A stretch of DNA of 64,000 bases from Shewanella putrefaciens (GCF_016406305.1 NZ_CP066369.1:1196501-1260500); one strand, 5' to 3'; counted from the first letter of the stretch, positions 10,119-20,059 are shown. A program made the numbers and translations. The notes: generated from the letters alone by a model not told the origin.

Positions 10119-11126
10119 CTACTTTTTAATCTCCATTAGGATCTGCAGCGCTTTTTTGCGTTTATCAAGATCATACAAGTCGTTGGTAAAGATAAACTCA
10201 TTCACGCCGAGCTCTTTTACGATCATTTCCAAACGATGCTTAATCGTCGCTGGGCCACCAGTGACAGATAAACTTAAGAAGTTATCGACATAGGTTTCTT
10301 CCTGCGCACTCCACAAGCCATCCATAGTGTCAACCGGTGGCTTTAACCATAACTCGTGGCCACGGATAAGCGCCAATACGCGCTGCTTCGAGGTCGTGCC
10401 CAGAAATTGGGCCTTTTCATCAGTATCGGCGGCGACGAGCGGCAAGCCGAGCATCACATAGGGTTTATCAAGTACTTGAGAAGGTTTAAAGTCGCGGCGA
10501 TAGATTTCAATCGCATCGTAGAGAAAACGTGGTGCAAAGTGGCCCGCAAACACATAGGGCAAACCGCGCTGCGCCGCTAACTGTGCGCTAAAGAGGCTCG
10601 AGCCCAATAACCAAATGGGCACATTAGTGCCTTCTCCTGGAATCGCTCGCACCGCATGGCGACCATTGTAAGGGCTAAGTAGAGTTTGTAATTCACTGAC
10701 TTCTTCAGGGAATTGTTCGGCGCGACTGGTATCGCGGTTCAGTGCTCTGCTGGTAATTTGATCGCTGCCGGGGGCGCGGCCTAGTCCTAAATCGATTCGA
10801 CCAGGATATAAGCTTTCAAGGGTGCCGAACTGTTCGGCGACCACTAATGGCGCATGGTTTGGCAGCATAATGCCCCCTGCGCCGACACGAATACGCTGCG
10901 TATTACCAGCTATATAGCCAATTAATACCGAGGTCGCCGCGCTGGCGATACCGGGCATATTATGGTGTTCGGCAAACCAAAAACGATTAAAGCCGAGTCT
11001 GTCGGCTTCCTTGGCATACTGCAAACTGTTGTGCAGCGTTTCACCCACGGTTGAGCCTTGGCGCATGGGCGCGAGTTCCAATAGCGAGAAGGGAATATCG
11101 GCCAATATTGATGTCTGTTGTGACAT
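10119..11126 (-). CDS. Luciferase-like flavin monooxygenase (LLM class)
   Basis: A predicted flavin-dependent oxidoreductase of 335 residues in the bacterial-luciferase-like TIM-barrel family, similar in character to E. coli YhbW. It shows [11 protein letters not shown] near residue 50, [39 protein letters not shown] near 80-120, and a C-terminal [13 protein letters not shown] segment. These are the flavin and substrate positions of the family. The start has GGAG upstream on its strand. Genes on either side give no pathway clue, and the substrate is unknown. Confidence 0.8.
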   Translation of the reverse strand: MSQQTSILADIPFSLLELAPMRQGSTVGETLHNSLQYAKEADRLGFNRFWFAEHHNMPGIASAATSVLIGYIAGNTQRIRVGAGGIMLPNHAPLVVAEQFGTLESLYPGRIDLGLGRAPGSDQITSRALNRDTSRAEQFPEEVSELQTLLSPYNGRHAVRAIPGEGTNVPIWLLGSSLFSAQLAAQRGLPYVFAGHFAPRFLYDAIEIYRRDFKPSQVLDKPYVMLGLPLVAADTDEKAQFLGTTSKQRVLALIRGHELWLKPPVDTMDGLWSAQEETYVDNFLSLSVTGGPATIKHRLEMIVKELGVNEFIFTNDLYDLDKRKKALQILMEIKK

Positions 11127-11476
11127 AGTGTCTCCAAGTGACTGCCGTTTTTGCTAGCGACAACAAGCGGCGCTAACAGTGTTAGGCGTATTGAGCTAAG
11201 TCATTAAACTGAGTGTGTACTCGTTTTGTAACAAATTGAAGGGCTGAAGTCATCCGTCTGTGAGGGGGATAATGTGGAACTGAAGTTCTTATTCTCAACA
11301 ACTCAGCGCTAGGCCAGTCACAGTGGGATGACATGACTTTCGCTAAAGCTCATTTGGTTATGAGTAGCAATACAAGGGTATAAACGGCGTTGAATGAAGT
11401 GATAAAAAAACTGCCGATAGCAGGGCTATCGGCAGTTGATGTTATGTAAAGATCATTGGCGATTGCCAGTTGAGCA
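11127..11476. other. Intergenic region between LLM gene and peptide transporter gene
   Basis: 350 bases with no gene. It contains the terminator of the downstream-facing transporter gene (11404-11437) and, presumably, the promoter of the LLM gene. I see no clear operator. Confidence 0.5.
11404..11437 (-). terminator. Intrinsic terminator of the peptide transporter gene
   Basis: AACTGCCGATAGC (11409-11421) and GCTATCGGCAGTT (11425-11437) form a perfect 13-bp stem with a 3-base loop. On the minus strand it is followed by seven T. Confidence 0.92.
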
Positions 11477-13030
11477 TTACTGCTCGGCTTTCACATCGCG
11501 CAGTGATGCCGCTGCACTGTCATCATTCATCGCATTATGTGAATGGTGGCTGTCCGTTAGGCGACGCATTAGCGGTAATACGGCTAAGGCGATAAAGGTA
11601 CAAACAACGGCGGCGATACCTAGCTTATTGAACAGGCTGGTATACACAGGCAAGGTTTGCAGTGGGTCGACCAAATCCTGTGGCACACTGGCGAAGTTAG
11701 CGACAACGCCACCAAGGTACTGGGAAATACCCGAGGCGACGAAATAGGCGCCCATCATAAAGCCGCCCATGCGCGCTGGCACGTAACGAGCGATCATAGC
11801 AAGACCTAATCCGCTCACTAGCAGTTCGCCTAGGGAGTAAGAGGCATAGCCCCAGATCATGATCCAAGATGAGGTTTTACCATTGACGGCAAATTGGCCT
11901 GCAAAGCCATAGATAAAGAAACCTATCGCTACAACCGCAAAACCTAAGGCAAATTTAGCGGCAATCGAGAAGTCTTTATTATTGCGCCCTGCCCATGAAT
12001 AGCTCCAAGCCAGCACTGGACTTAACACCATGATCCATAGTGGGTTAAGCGCTTGGAATTGTGCCGGTGACCAAGTCCATAAATGGGTGCCAAATACTTG
12101 GAAATCCCAATCCACGTTACGCAGTGCAAAGAGTGCAAGCGAGGTGGACATTTGCTGATAAAAAATAAAGAAAAAGACCGTTTGCACCGTCAGGATCAGT
12201 GCGGCAATTAAGCCGGCACGTTCACTGGTTTCGCTGGTGCGGATCAGATGGAAGAAAATACCTAATACGGCGATACCAGCCGCATAGACGAATACCCTGG
12301 CAACGTCTTCATACTCGAGGATAATCGCCGAAGCAACGACAGATAGCGCAGAAAGTGCTAGCACTATGACGAGGCTTTTCTTGTTGACGGGGCGCGTATC
12401 GGGCTCGGAGCCGTAATGGGTCAGACTCTTGCGCATTAAGGCATAGTTACCTAAACCGACCAATAAGCCCACACAGCACACGGCAAAGGCAGCATGCCAG
12501 CCGTATTCATTACCATATTGGGCATTAACATAATCCTTAATCCATGGCGTGAGTAACATGGAGAAGGTTGAACCTACGTTGACCGCCATATAGTAGATAG
12601 TAAAAGCACTGTCGATTTTTGAATCGTCGCCTTCGTAGATCTTACGGACTAAGTTGCCCGCATTGGGTTTAAATAAACCGTTACCGACCACAATCACGCC
12701 GAGGGCTGAAAACATAAACCAAGTGTTTTCAGTGGGAACTGTCATTAGTGCGTAACCGACAGACAAAATCCCCGCGCCGAGTAACATAGTGCGTTTAGTG
12801 CCGAGGATTTTGTCCCCAACCCAGCCACCAATTGCCGGAGATACATAAATAAGCGCCGCACAGGCACTCCAGACTAAGTTTGCCCGGGAGTCATCAAAGC
12901 CAAGACGCTGCACCATAAAGTACACAATCAGCGCCTGCATGCCGTAATAACCAAAGCGTTCCCATAATTCGATAAGGGACACAGTCATAAATGAATGTGT
13001 CTTGCTTACCTGAGTGGTACCAAGAGTCAT
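11477..13030 (-). CDS. POT-family proton-coupled di/tripeptide transporter
   Basis: An inner-membrane major-facilitator protein of 517 residues with about 14 hydrophobic segments. It carries the POT signature IELWERFGYYG (ExxER proton-coupling motif) and later GNGLFKPNAGNLV and ELLVSGLGLAMIARYVP. It closely resembles the S. oneidensis transporter I recall as PepTSo2, used as a structural model of mammalian peptide transporters. I prefer the start at 13030 (MTLGTTQ), because GGAAG lies just upstream; an ATG at 13045 adds five residues and has no ribosome site. It probably imports small peptides with protons. The C-terminal tail is hydrophilic. Confidence 0.9.
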   Translation of the reverse strand: MTLGTTQVSKTHSFMTVSLIELWERFGYYGMQALIVYFMVQRLGFDDSRANLVWSACAALIYVSPAIGGWVGDKILGTKRTMLLGAGILSVGYALMTVPTENTWFMFSALGVIVVGNGLFKPNAGNLVRKIYEGDDSKIDSAFTIYYMAVNVGSTFSMLLTPWIKDYVNAQYGNEYGWHAAFAVCCVGLLVGLGNYALMRKSLTHYGSEPDTRPVNKKSLVIVLALSALSVVASAIILEYEDVARVFVYAAGIAVLGIFFHLIRTSETSERAGLIAALILTVQTVFFFIFYQQMSTSLALFALRNVDWDFQVFGTHLWTWSPAQFQALNPLWIMVLSPVLAWSYSWAGRNNKDFSIAAKFALGFAVVAIGFFIYGFAGQFAVNGKTSSWIMIWGYASYSLGELLVSGLGLAMIARYVPARMGGFMMGAYFVASGISQYLGGVVANFASVPQDLVDPLQTLPVYTSLFNKLGIAAVVCTFIALAVLPLMRRLTDSHHSHNAMNDDSAAASLRDVKAEQ

Positions 13031-13457
13031 AAAGCTTGCTTCCATTATTGTAGTTTTGTGTTTAAGGGCAAGAGTATAAGGCGATAATCAGCACAAACCA
13101 ATGCTCCTCAGTAGCAGAATAGAGTTTGTTACAAATGAATTTAGCCCGTTTAATCTAAAATTAATCTTTAACGGGTTGATGAGGCATTTTTTGCCACATT
13201 TATTAATTGAATACGCGATCACAGCATAAATAGAATGTTTGGCAATAAACCGAATTGATGTGCTGTAAAAGATGACTCAAGCTCTCGAATTCCCAAATAT
13301 TTCATCATGCTAAAGTTTTACTTTTACATAACAATTCTTTATCTTAAGTACTGGTAATCCCTCCGCTGAGTGCTACTTTTAAGATCGGCTAGTTAAAATA
13401 AAAAATGAATTAGATCAAAATAATTACGCTATTTTCGTTCTCTTTGGAGTTGACTCG
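13031..13457. other. Divergent promoter region, transporter and chemoreceptor
   Basis: A 427-base gap between two divergent genes with no coding content. ATGAATTAGATCAA (13405-13418) matches an FNR-like dyad at 8 of 10 informative bases and lies about 40 bases before the chemoreceptor start. Nothing else stands out. Confidence 0.4.
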
Positions 13458-15578
13458 ATGAAGCATTTATCCATTAGTACTAAGTTGTTGTGGATCACTT
13501 CCGCCTTGTTCCTATCGATAGTCGCCATTTTATCCATCAGCCTCTGGTGGACGCTATCGGCTCAAAATGCTCAGTTATCCGAGCAGGTCCAAAATAGCTT
13601 ACAAAATGAAACCCGTGATAAGCTCGAAGCGCGCGCCGGTGAGTATGGTGAAATGGTCGCTGGATTTATTAATGAGGCTTACCGGATCCCCTTTTCTTTC
13701 GCGGGCATGCTTGAAAGCACCGCAGAAGAATTGCCCTTAAAGCGTGATCGTTTAGAGCTTGCCGTGGCAGCAGTGCTTAAGAAGAATGCCCAAGTCTCTT
13801 CTATGTATTCCCAGTTTGAAGCTAATGGCTACGATGGCCTAGATAGCGAGTTTCTAAATGTTCAGGCGAGCCATAGTGTGGCCTCGTCGGGAGCCCTAGA
13901 GGTTTATTACACCCGCAATGATGACGGCACGGTTGAACATCAGCAAGTTGATGATTCGGCTGAAAAATACCTCACCAGTTTGAATGAGTTTGGGATCCGA
14001 GATGCCGAATGGTATTTGTGTGGTAAAGAGACGCTTAAACCCTGTTTGATGGAACCTTATTTATACGAAATTACCCCGGGCAATAACGCACTAATGACGT
14101 CTTTAACTGTGCCTGTACTTAAGTATAAACAATTTATTGGGTTGGTTGGGGTGGATGTGAATCTGCCAGTATTTCAGACCTTGATTGATACACTGTCAAA
14201 GAGTCTCTACGACGGCCAAGCCAAAGTGACCCTCTTAAGTACCCGAGGTCTAGTGGTTGCGGCAAGTCATTACAGTAAAAAAGCTCGGCCCTTATCCGAG
14301 TCGGTGGCCCCTCAATTGGCTTCGCAAATCATCTCGTTACACAAGAATGGCAAGTACATGATGAATGACGATGAGATTATCGTCGCTTATCCGATTAAAA
14401 TTCCCTTGGCCAATGCCGAGTGGTCATTAGCTATCCAAGTTCCTAAGGCGCAGGCCTACAAAAGTTCGATTGCTCTCAATAATGAAATGGATGAAATGGC
14501 GGCCTCGTTAGGCAGCCTATTATTGATTGTGGGTTTAGTCGTGTCTGTTCTTGCCGTGGTGACTATTAGCCTCGTTATCCGCAGTATCATTTCTCCACTT
14601 AAGATGATCCAAGGTCGTGTTGAGCACTTAGCCAGTGCAGAAGGCGATCTCACTCAATCCATAGAAGTGGATGCCCATGCGGAATTGATTGCCCTTGGAA
14701 AAGGATTCAACTCCTTCATCTATAAGCTAAAGAATTTAATTGCTGAGTTAAAAACCTTAGCCGGTCGAACCCAAGAGGAAAGCCAATCCTCGGCAAAAAT
14801 TGCCCAGCTAACCCGTGACAGTGTGCATCGGCAGTATGGCGAAATTGAAAGTGTGGTCACAGCCGTCAATCAAATGAGCGCAACGGCTCTTGAAGTGGCT
14901 AAAGCCTCGGAACAAACAGCCTCAGAGACTGAGGCCATGTCCCGGAATATTCGCCACAGTGAAGAAAGCCTAACCAAGGCGATGGATTTTGTGGCAACTA
15001 TGTCCCAGGAATCGATGCAGGCAAAAGTTGCCGTCAGTAAGGTGGCCGAAAGCAGCACAAATATCAGTCGTATCCTTGAGGTGATTAGCTCCATTGCAGC
15101 GCAAACTAACTTGCTTGCCTTAAACGCAGCCATTGAGGCGGCGAGGGCAGGAGAACAAGGTCGTGGCTTTGCCGTTGTTGCCGATGAGGTGAGGGCGCTG
15201 GCCTCTAAAACCCAAAGCTCAACCGATGATATCAGCGTACTGATCGATGCCTTGCAAAAAGAGGTGCACAGTGCTTCTGGGATTATTGATAAAGGGGCCG
15301 AACGCGCACAAATGGCGGTTTCGCAAACAGAACAAGCGCTCACATCCCTTAACTCTATGGTTAGTCAGATAGAAGAGATCTCGGCCCAAGTGACCCATAT
15401 TGCCGCCGCGGCAGAGGAGCAAAGCGCAGTTACAGAAGAAGTAAACCGCAATATTACCGGCATTTCCGATTCAGCATCAGAACTCGCAAGGCTTGCGGGT
15501 GAGGCGCAGCAAAGCAGTGTGGTACTTGCCGAGCTGGTGAAACAACAACATGAGCAGTTAGGTAAGCTAAAAACCTAA
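13458..15578 (+). CDS. Methyl-accepting chemotaxis protein with large periplasmic sensor
   Basis: A transmembrane chemoreceptor of 706 residues. The first membrane segment is at about residues 10-30 and the second at about 350-372, bounding a periplasmic region of some 320 residues, long enough for a double-Cache fold. It includes [11 protein letters not shown] and [11 protein letters not shown], the latter typical of the end of a Cache module. A HAMP domain (about 372-425) and a signalling domain follow, with the conserved hairpin tip [32 protein letters not shown] in two adjoining pieces near residues 545-580. There is no C-terminal CheR-tethering pentapeptide. It lies beside a peptide transporter and near polyamine genes, so an amino compound is a possible ligand; that is inference. 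Confidence 0.92.
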   Translation: MKHLSISTKLLWITSALFLSIVAILSISLWWTLSAQNAQLSEQVQNSLQNETRDKLEARAGEYGEMVAGFINEAYRIPFSFAGMLESTAEELPLKRDRLELAVAAVLKKNAQVSSMYSQFEANGYDGLDSEFLNVQASHSVASSGALEVYYTRNDDGTVEHQQVDDSAEKYLTSLNEFGIRDAEWYLCGKETLKPCLMEPYLYEITPGNNALMTSLTVPVLKYKQFIGLVGVDVNLPVFQTLIDTLSKSLYDGQAKVTLLSTRGLVVAASHYSKKARPLSESVAPQLASQIISLHKNGKYMMNDDEIIVAYPIKIPLANAEWSLAIQVPKAQAYKSSIALNNEMDEMAASLGSLLLIVGLVVSVLAVVTISLVIRSIISPLKMIQGRVEHLASAEGDLTQSIEVDAHAELIALGKGFNSFIYKLKNLIAELKTLAGRTQEESQSSAKIAQLTRDSVHRQYGEIESVVTAVNQMSATALEVAKASEQTASETEAMSRNIRHSEESLTKAMDFVATMSQESMQAKVAVSKVAESSTNISRILEVISSIAAQTNLLALNAAIEAARAGEQGRGFAVVADEVRALASKTQSSTDDISVLIDALQKEVHSASGIIDKGAERAQMAVSQTEQALTSLNSMVSQIEEISAQVTHIAAAAEEQSAVTEEVNRNITGISDSASELARLAGEAQQSSVVLAELVKQQHEQLGKLKT

Positions 15579-15612
15579 GTGTTTGTATCGGACTTGATTG
15601 AATAGCAATAGG

Positions 15613-15662
15613 CCCTTTGATGTGTGTTGATTGTTAAACACTTATCAAAGGGTTTATTTTTT
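15613..15662 (+). terminator. Terminator of the chemoreceptor gene
   Basis: CCCTTTGAT (15613-15621) pairs with ATCAAAGGG (15644-15652). The loop of 22 bases contains a further weak stem, and TTTATTTTTT follows. Confidence 0.75.
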
Positions 15663-15668
15663 AGATAC

Positions 15669-15699
15669 AAAAAAGCCCATTGATTCAATGGGCTTTTTT
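15669..15699. terminator. Bidirectional terminator between chemoreceptor gene and tRNA
   Basis: A6-GCCCATTGA (15669-15683) and TCAATGGGC-T6 (15685-15699) form a symmetrical stem. It serves the minus-strand tRNA and can back up the plus-strand terminator just before it. Confidence 0.9.
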
Positions 15700-15710
15700 G
15701 TTGAATTGGG

Positions 15711-15787
15711 TGGTGGCCCCTCACGGACTTGAACCGTGGACCTAACGATTATGAGTCGTGTGCTCTAACCAACTGAGCTAAGGGGCC
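15711..15787 (-). tRNA. ileX: tRNA-Ile2 with CAU anticodon (lysidine type)
   Basis: The minus strand folds as a full tRNA of 77 bases including encoded CCA. The acceptor stem is GGCCCCT/AGGGGCC, the D arm contains AGCTCAGTTGGTTAGAGC, the anticodon loop is CTCATAA, and the T arm contains GGTTCAAGTCC. The anticodon CAT (plus-strand 15751-15753) would read Met unless C34 becomes lysidine. The GGCCCCTTAGCTCAG start is that of E. coli ileX tRNA and unlike elongator tRNA-Met, which begins GGCTACG. E. coli ileX also lies near rpoD. The first anticodon-stem pair (27-43) is C-T, a mismatch. Confidence 0.88.
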
Positions 15788-15951
15788 GACTAAAGGTAAT
15801 CGTCATTACCTAAAGCGGGAGGAAGTATACTAAGCTTGTTTGCGCTTGTCACCCGTGTTTTGGGTTGAAATTCACGCAACTGATTCAATTGGTTATCTGT
15901 TAAGCAATTGAATAGGCTAAATCTCCCATTCCAATGTCTAAAGTGGGTGTA

Positions 15952-16230
15952 ATACCAATCACATTAAATATCTAATCAGTTCAGAGCCTCACAGGTATCT
16001 CAATCCAAGGCGCATTGACGCAGAAATGGCCATTCCCTTTTAAGTCAATGCAACACGGGAGTGGGGTGCCTGTGTGGCTCCCGAAGGGCGGCTGATGTTC
16101 ACTACATGGCAACGCGCTTTATACTGCGTTCAAGGCTTTCGACAGAGCACCACTATGCCTTCAAGCCTTCGCCTTGTCTAAAGCGCGTTGAACTCCCGCT
16201 GAATGAACAGATATTTAATACGATTGGTAT
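15952..16230. mobile_element. MITE-like non-autonomous element, about 279 bp
   Basis: The ends are long imperfect inverted repeats: ATACCAATCACATTAAATAT at the left and its near complement ending GATTGGTAT at the right, related over about 25-30 bases. The interior contains two more nested inverted repeats: GAGCCTCACAGG (from 15986) against CCTGTGTGGCTC (near 16070-16081), and ACGCGCTTTA (near 16112) against TAAAGCGCGT (near 16180). No transposase is encoded. Ends of the ATACCAATC type are, as I recall, common on short repeats in Shewanella and relatives. The target duplication is unclear; TA is possible. Confidence 0.7.
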
Positions 16231-16270
16231 AAGGGTCAAGGGCAAGGGAATTTGAAGGTATTGTTGCAAT

Positions 16271-16297
16271 AAAAAGCCCCGCACTGTGGCGAGGCTT
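16271..16297 (-). terminator. Terminator of the rpsU-yqeY-dnaG-rpoD operon
   Basis: On the minus strand AAGCCTCGC pairs with GCGGGGCTT (one G-T pair; plus-strand arms 16274-16282 and 16289-16297), followed by five T. Confidence 0.85.
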
Positions 16298-16316
16298 GAT
16301 TGAGTGTCGAATTAGA

Positions 16317-18161
16317 CTATTCGTCTAAGAACGACTTTAAGATTTCAGAGCGTGAAGGGTGGCGCAGCTTACGCAAGGCCTTGGCTTCAATTTGACGAAT
16401 ACGTTCACGGGTCACGTCAAACTGTTTGCCCACTTCTTCCAACGTGTGGTCGGTATTCATATCGATACCAAAACGCATACGCAGCACTTTTGCTTCGCGG
16501 GCGGTTAGACCAGCTAATACTTCGTGGGTAGCACTCTTCAAGCTTTCACTGGTAGCGCTGTCCAGCGGTAATTCGAGGGTGGTATCCTCGATAAAATCAC
16601 CTAAATGCGAATCTTCATCGTCACCGATTGGGGTTTCCATGGAGATAGGTTCTTTAGCGATTTTCAGTACCTTACGGATCTTGTCTTCCGGCATCATCAT
16701 ACGCTCTGCTAGTTCTTCAGGGGACGGTTCGCGGCCCATTTCCTGCAACATTTGGCGAGAGATACGGTTCAGCTTGTTGATCGTTTCGATCATATGCACC
16801 GGAATACGGATGGTGCGTGCTTGGTCGGCGATAGAACGGGTAATCGCCTGACGGATCCACCAAGTGGCATAGGTCGAGAACTTATAACCACGACGGTATT
16901 CGAACTTATCTACCGCTTTCATCAGACCTATATTGCCTTCTTGGATCAAATCCAAGAATTGCAGACCACGGTTGGTGTATTTCTTCGCGATAGAAATTAC
17001 CAGACGCAAGTTGGCCTCAACCATTTCTTTCTTCGCACGGCGGGCTTTAGCCTCACCGATGGACATGCGGCGGTTGATGTCTTTGATTGCCGCAATGGCT
17101 AAGCCTGTTTCTTCTTCAACGGCGGCTAGCTTGCTACGGCAGCGCAGCACGTCTTCCTCAACCATTCTTAAACCTTCGGCGTAAGGTTTGTTTGAGGCTT
17201 TTTCAGCATGGAACCAATCGAGATTGGTTTCGTTGCCGGTGAAGAATTTAACAAAGTTTTTCTTCGGCATTTTAGCTTGCTCAACGCAAAGCTTCATCAC
17301 CAAACGTTCTTGCACGCGCACGCGGTCCATCATAGAGCGCATGCTTTTCACTAAACGGTCAAACTGTTTAGGAACTAGACGGAATTCTTTGAAGATTTCG
17401 CCGATTTCGAAGAGGGCTTTGACCGACTCAGGATGCTCACGACCTTTAGCCTCAATGATTTTGAGCGCATTTTCATAGGCGGTTCTTAGTTGGCTAAAGC
17501 GTTCACGGGCTTCTTCAGGATCTGGGCCTTTATTGCCGTCATCATCTTCATCGCCGCTTTCTTCATCGTCTTCATCTTCGTCGTCTTCATCGTCAAGATC
17601 TTCATCCGACAGTTCTGAACCTATGTGGGTAGCGGTTGGTGCGACGTCTTCTTCGTCTGGATTGACAAATCCAGAGATAATATCAGACAGACGCAGTTCA
17701 TCGGCCTCAAACTGGTCGAACTGTTCAAGGATCATGGCGATCGCTTGTGGGTATTCGGCGACTGAGCTCTGAACTGTGTTGATGCCTTCTTCGATGCGTT
17801 TGGCGATAACAATTTCGCCTTCACGGGTCAGAAGCTCAACGGTTCCCATTTCACGCATGTACATGCGCACGGGATCGGTAGTACGACCAAGCTCACTTTC
17901 TACTGTGGCTAGGGCTGCTGCGGCTTCTTCTGCTGCATCTTCGTCGGTGTTGTCTTCCGACATCATCATGTCATCGGCATCGGGGGCTTCTTCGAACACC
18001 CGAATACCCATGTCATTTATCATCTGGATAATATCTTCGATCTGGTCAGAATCGACCATGTCTGCAGGTAAGTGATCGTTCACTTCTGCATAGGTTAAGT
18101 AACCTTGCTCTTTACCTTTGGCAAGCAACAGCTTGAGTTGCGACTGCGGAGTATGATCCAT
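16317..18161 (-). CDS. rpoD: RNA polymerase sigma-70 factor RpoD
   Basis: The main vegetative sigma factor, 614 residues. The chosen start, [23 protein letters not shown] after Met in two adjoining pieces, aligns with the E. coli start ([11 protein letters not shown]). An in-frame ATG 25 codons upstream gives an unlikely extension. Region 1.2 is [18 protein letters not shown], and an acidic low-complexity stretch ([12 protein letters not shown]) lies near residue 195. Region 2 is [26 protein letters not shown] with [13 protein letters not shown], and region 4.2 is [21 protein letters not shown]. It is last in the rpsU-yqeY-dnaG-rpoD operon and has a TATAAT hexamer (18236-18241, minus strand) in the 136-base gap after dnaG, perhaps an internal promoter. 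Confidence 0.98.
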   Translation of the reverse strand: MDHTPQSQLKLLLAKGKEQGYLTYAEVNDHLPADMVDSDQIEDIIQMINDMGIRVFEEAPDADDMMMSEDNTDEDAAEEAAAALATVESELGRTTDPVRMYMREMGTVELLTREGEIVIAKRIEEGINTVQSSVAEYPQAIAMILEQFDQFEADELRLSDIISGFVNPDEEDVAPTATHIGSELSDEDLDDEDDEDEDDEESGDEDDDGNKGPDPEEARERFSQLRTAYENALKIIEAKGREHPESVKALFEIGEIFKEFRLVPKQFDRLVKSMRSMMDRVRVQERLVMKLCVEQAKMPKKNFVKFFTGNETNLDWFHAEKASNKPYAEGLRMVEEDVLRCRSKLAAVEEETGLAIAAIKDINRRMSIGEAKARRAKKEMVEANLRLVISIAKKYTNRGLQFLDLIQEGNIGLMKAVDKFEYRRGYKFSTYATWWIRQAITRSIADQARTIRIPVHMIETINKLNRISRQMLQEMGREPSPEELAERMMMPEDKIRKVLKIAKEPISMETPIGDDEDSHLGDFIEDTTLELPLDSATSESLKSATHEVLAGLTAREAKVLRMRFGIDMNTDHTLEEVGKQFDVTRERIRQIEAKALRKLRHPSRSEILKSFLDE

Positions 18162-18235
18162 AGATATCATCCAAGTTGGGAAACTGTTACAACGACGGAC
18201 AGTTAGCTTTAAGCTAAGTGCCGCGCAAATCGTCA

Positions 18236-18241
18236 ATTATA
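18236..18241 (-). promoter_or_regulatory. Possible internal promoter -10 hexamer for rpoD
   Basis: A perfect TATAAT on the minus strand lies 75 bases before the rpoD ATG, in the dnaG-rpoD gap. The -35 position is poor (TAGCAC at 17-base spacing) and overlaps a dyad, GCACA-TATC-TGTGC (18249-18262). This may be a regulated promoter or chance. Confidence 0.35.
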
Positions 18242-18297
18242 GCCGTGTGCACATATCTGTGCTAGTCACTGGGATAGTGAATGAGGACATTTTTGCC

Positions 18298-20022
18298 TCA
18301 GTTCAATCCTTTCATGACTGAGATCAGCTTCTGTAGCTGTATCTTCTCTTCTTTAGTATGAGTCTGTTTGAGACTCAATTCCTGGTATCGCTGTTCAATA
18401 TATTGATTGTTCAACCAAACCAGTGTCTGTTTAAACTTTTCTGCTAAGTTTTCATCCGCCACTTGATGGTCCCATTGGGCCAATTTATGGAGTGTGCCGC
18501 TGTGTGGGCTATCTCTGAATTGTTCAAGTAGTTGTGCGCTGTTTAACCTATGCTCTTTAGTTAAATTGAGCAGCAGTGGCAGCAAATCTATGCCTGGCAT
18601 CTGCAGGTGATTGAGTGCGGGTTGTGGGGGTAAACCCATTCCTAGCTCGGGATGCTGTACTAACAGTGCGATGGCGAGTCGCAAAGGGGTACCGCGTCCT
18701 TTGAGTCCTGCTGATGCGGTAGGCTTAGTTTGTTTGACACTAAAGCCTAACTTTTTCTTCATATCATCTGAACTATTCATTCCGAGCTTGTGAGCTAAGT
18801 TCTCAAGCAGCAAATTTTGTAGCACAGTATCTTGAATTTTTTCAATTAGGATAAAGGCTTGCTTGGCTAAGTTGCCTTTATCCGTACCGTATTTTGTCGC
18901 TAGGGTATCGAAGAGAAACTCGGGGAGCGATATGGCGCTATCCATCAGAGTTTCGAAGGCTTCTTTACCTATTTTTCGTACCATAGAATCAGGATCTTCC
19001 GCCTGGGGCAGAAACATAAATCGCACTTGATCGCCGGGCTTTAAGAGCGGCAATGCCGTTTCTAAGGCTCGCCACGCCGCTTCTGTGCCTGCACGGTCAC
19101 CGTCGTAACAGCAAACGACTTCCTTGGCACTACGGAGTAACAATTGAAATTGTTCTGCCGTCGTTGAGGTGCCGAGCGATGCAACTGCGTAATCCACGCC
19201 ATATTGGGCAAGGGCTACTACGTCCATATAGCCTTCGACGATCAGCACCTTCTCAGGATCTCTATGGCGCTGTTTTAGCTCATATAAGCCATAAAGCTCA
19301 TTGCCCTTATGAAATATGGGCGTTTCTGGCGAATTCAAGTACTTGGGTGTGCCATCACCTAATACACGGCCACCAAATCCAATCACCCGTCCACGGCGAT
19401 CGCGGATGGGAAACATGAGGCGGTCGCGGAATCTGTCGTAGCGCTTGCCACTGTCATTGCTGATCAGCATGCCGGCGGTCAGCAGTTTGTCCTGTGCGTC
19501 TTGGTTTTGACGATAGCGGCCTAATAAACCGTCCCAGCCGTCGGGCGCAAAGCCAATACCAAAATGTTCCACTATGTCATCGGATAAGCCGCGATAGGCG
19601 AGGTAGTCGATGACCTTTTGTTTATCTTGGTGTTGTCTAAGCTGGTTTTGAAAGTAGCGGCTGGCTTCTTCCATTAATTGGTATAAGTCGCGGCTTAAAC
19701 CATCATCATGGCGTTTGCCGGTACCTTGTTCTCTGGGAACCTCTAACCCAAGTTGTCCTGCCAGATCTTCTATGGCATCGACAAAGTCGAGTCGGTCATA
19801 TTCCATCACAAAATCGATGGCATTGCCGTGGGCACCGCAGCCAAAGCAATGATAGAACTGTTTATCCCGGCTAACGGTGAAAGAAGGTGATTTTTCACTA
19901 TGAAAAGGGCAACAGGCAGAGTAGTTCTTACCCGCCTTTTTCAAGGGCACCTTACGATCGATTAGCTCGACTATGTCGGTGCGAGCGATTAGCTCATTGA
20001 TAAAATCACGAGGTATTGCCAT
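18298..20022 (-). CDS. dnaG: DNA primase DnaG
   Basis: A primase of 574 residues that makes RNA primers at the replication fork and binds DnaB. The N-terminal zinc-binding domain is CPFHSEKSPSFTV with HCFGCGAHG (about residues 38-65). The central TOPRIM core shows VLIVEGYMDVVAL and CCYDGDRAGTEAA with the metal-binding acidic residues. The C-terminal part is the DnaB-binding helicase-interaction region, more divergent. It is third in the macromolecular synthesis operon, preceded by an attenuator-like stem-loop that may lower its expression relative to rpsU. Confidence 0.97.
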   Translation of the reverse strand: MAIPRDFINELIARTDIVELIDRKVPLKKAGKNYSACCPFHSEKSPSFTVSRDKQFYHCFGCGAHGNAIDFVMEYDRLDFVDAIEDLAGQLGLEVPREQGTGKRHDDGLSRDLYQLMEEASRYFQNQLRQHQDKQKVIDYLAYRGLSDDIVEHFGIGFAPDGWDGLLGRYRQNQDAQDKLLTAGMLISNDSGKRYDRFRDRLMFPIRDRRGRVIGFGGRVLGDGTPKYLNSPETPIFHKGNELYGLYELKQRHRDPEKVLIVEGYMDVVALAQYGVDYAVASLGTSTTAEQFQLLLRSAKEVVCCYDGDRAGTEAAWRALETALPLLKPGDQVRFMFLPQAEDPDSMVRKIGKEAFETLMDSAISLPEFLFDTLATKYGTDKGNLAKQAFILIEKIQDTVLQNLLLENLAHKLGMNSSDDMKKKLGFSVKQTKPTASAGLKGRGTPLRLAIALLVQHPELGMGLPPQPALNHLQMPGIDLLPLLLNLTKEHRLNSAQLLEQFRDSPHSGTLHKLAQWDHQVADENLAEKFKQTLVWLNNQYIEQRYQELSLKQTHTKEEKIQLQKLISVMKGLN

Positions 20023-20059
20023 TGAATGCTTAAAATCTCGCCTAAAGCGAATTTAAACA

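Larger units (their letters stand above)
15788..16316. other. Gap between tRNA-Ile2 and rpoD, holding a MITE-like repeat
   Basis: No real gene. Most of it is the repeat element at 15952-16230, and the rest contains the rpoD terminator (16271-16297) and the presumed tRNA promoter near 15790-15840. A 64-codon reading frame falls inside the repeat and is not credible. Confidence 0.7.

Noticed and set aside
13181..13196. GGCATTTTTTGCC near the peptide transporter as another operator copy
   Set aside because: The spacer differs and it lies outside the polyamine module; probably chance in AT-rich sequence.
16061..16255. 64-codon reading frame between tRNA-Ile2 and rpoD
   Set aside because: It lies almost entirely within the MITE-like repeat and its translation has no protein-like pattern.
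17533..17772. Serine-rich plus-strand reading frame
   Set aside because: It is the antisense of the acidic Asp/Glu stretch of rpoD, which reads as serine on the other strand.
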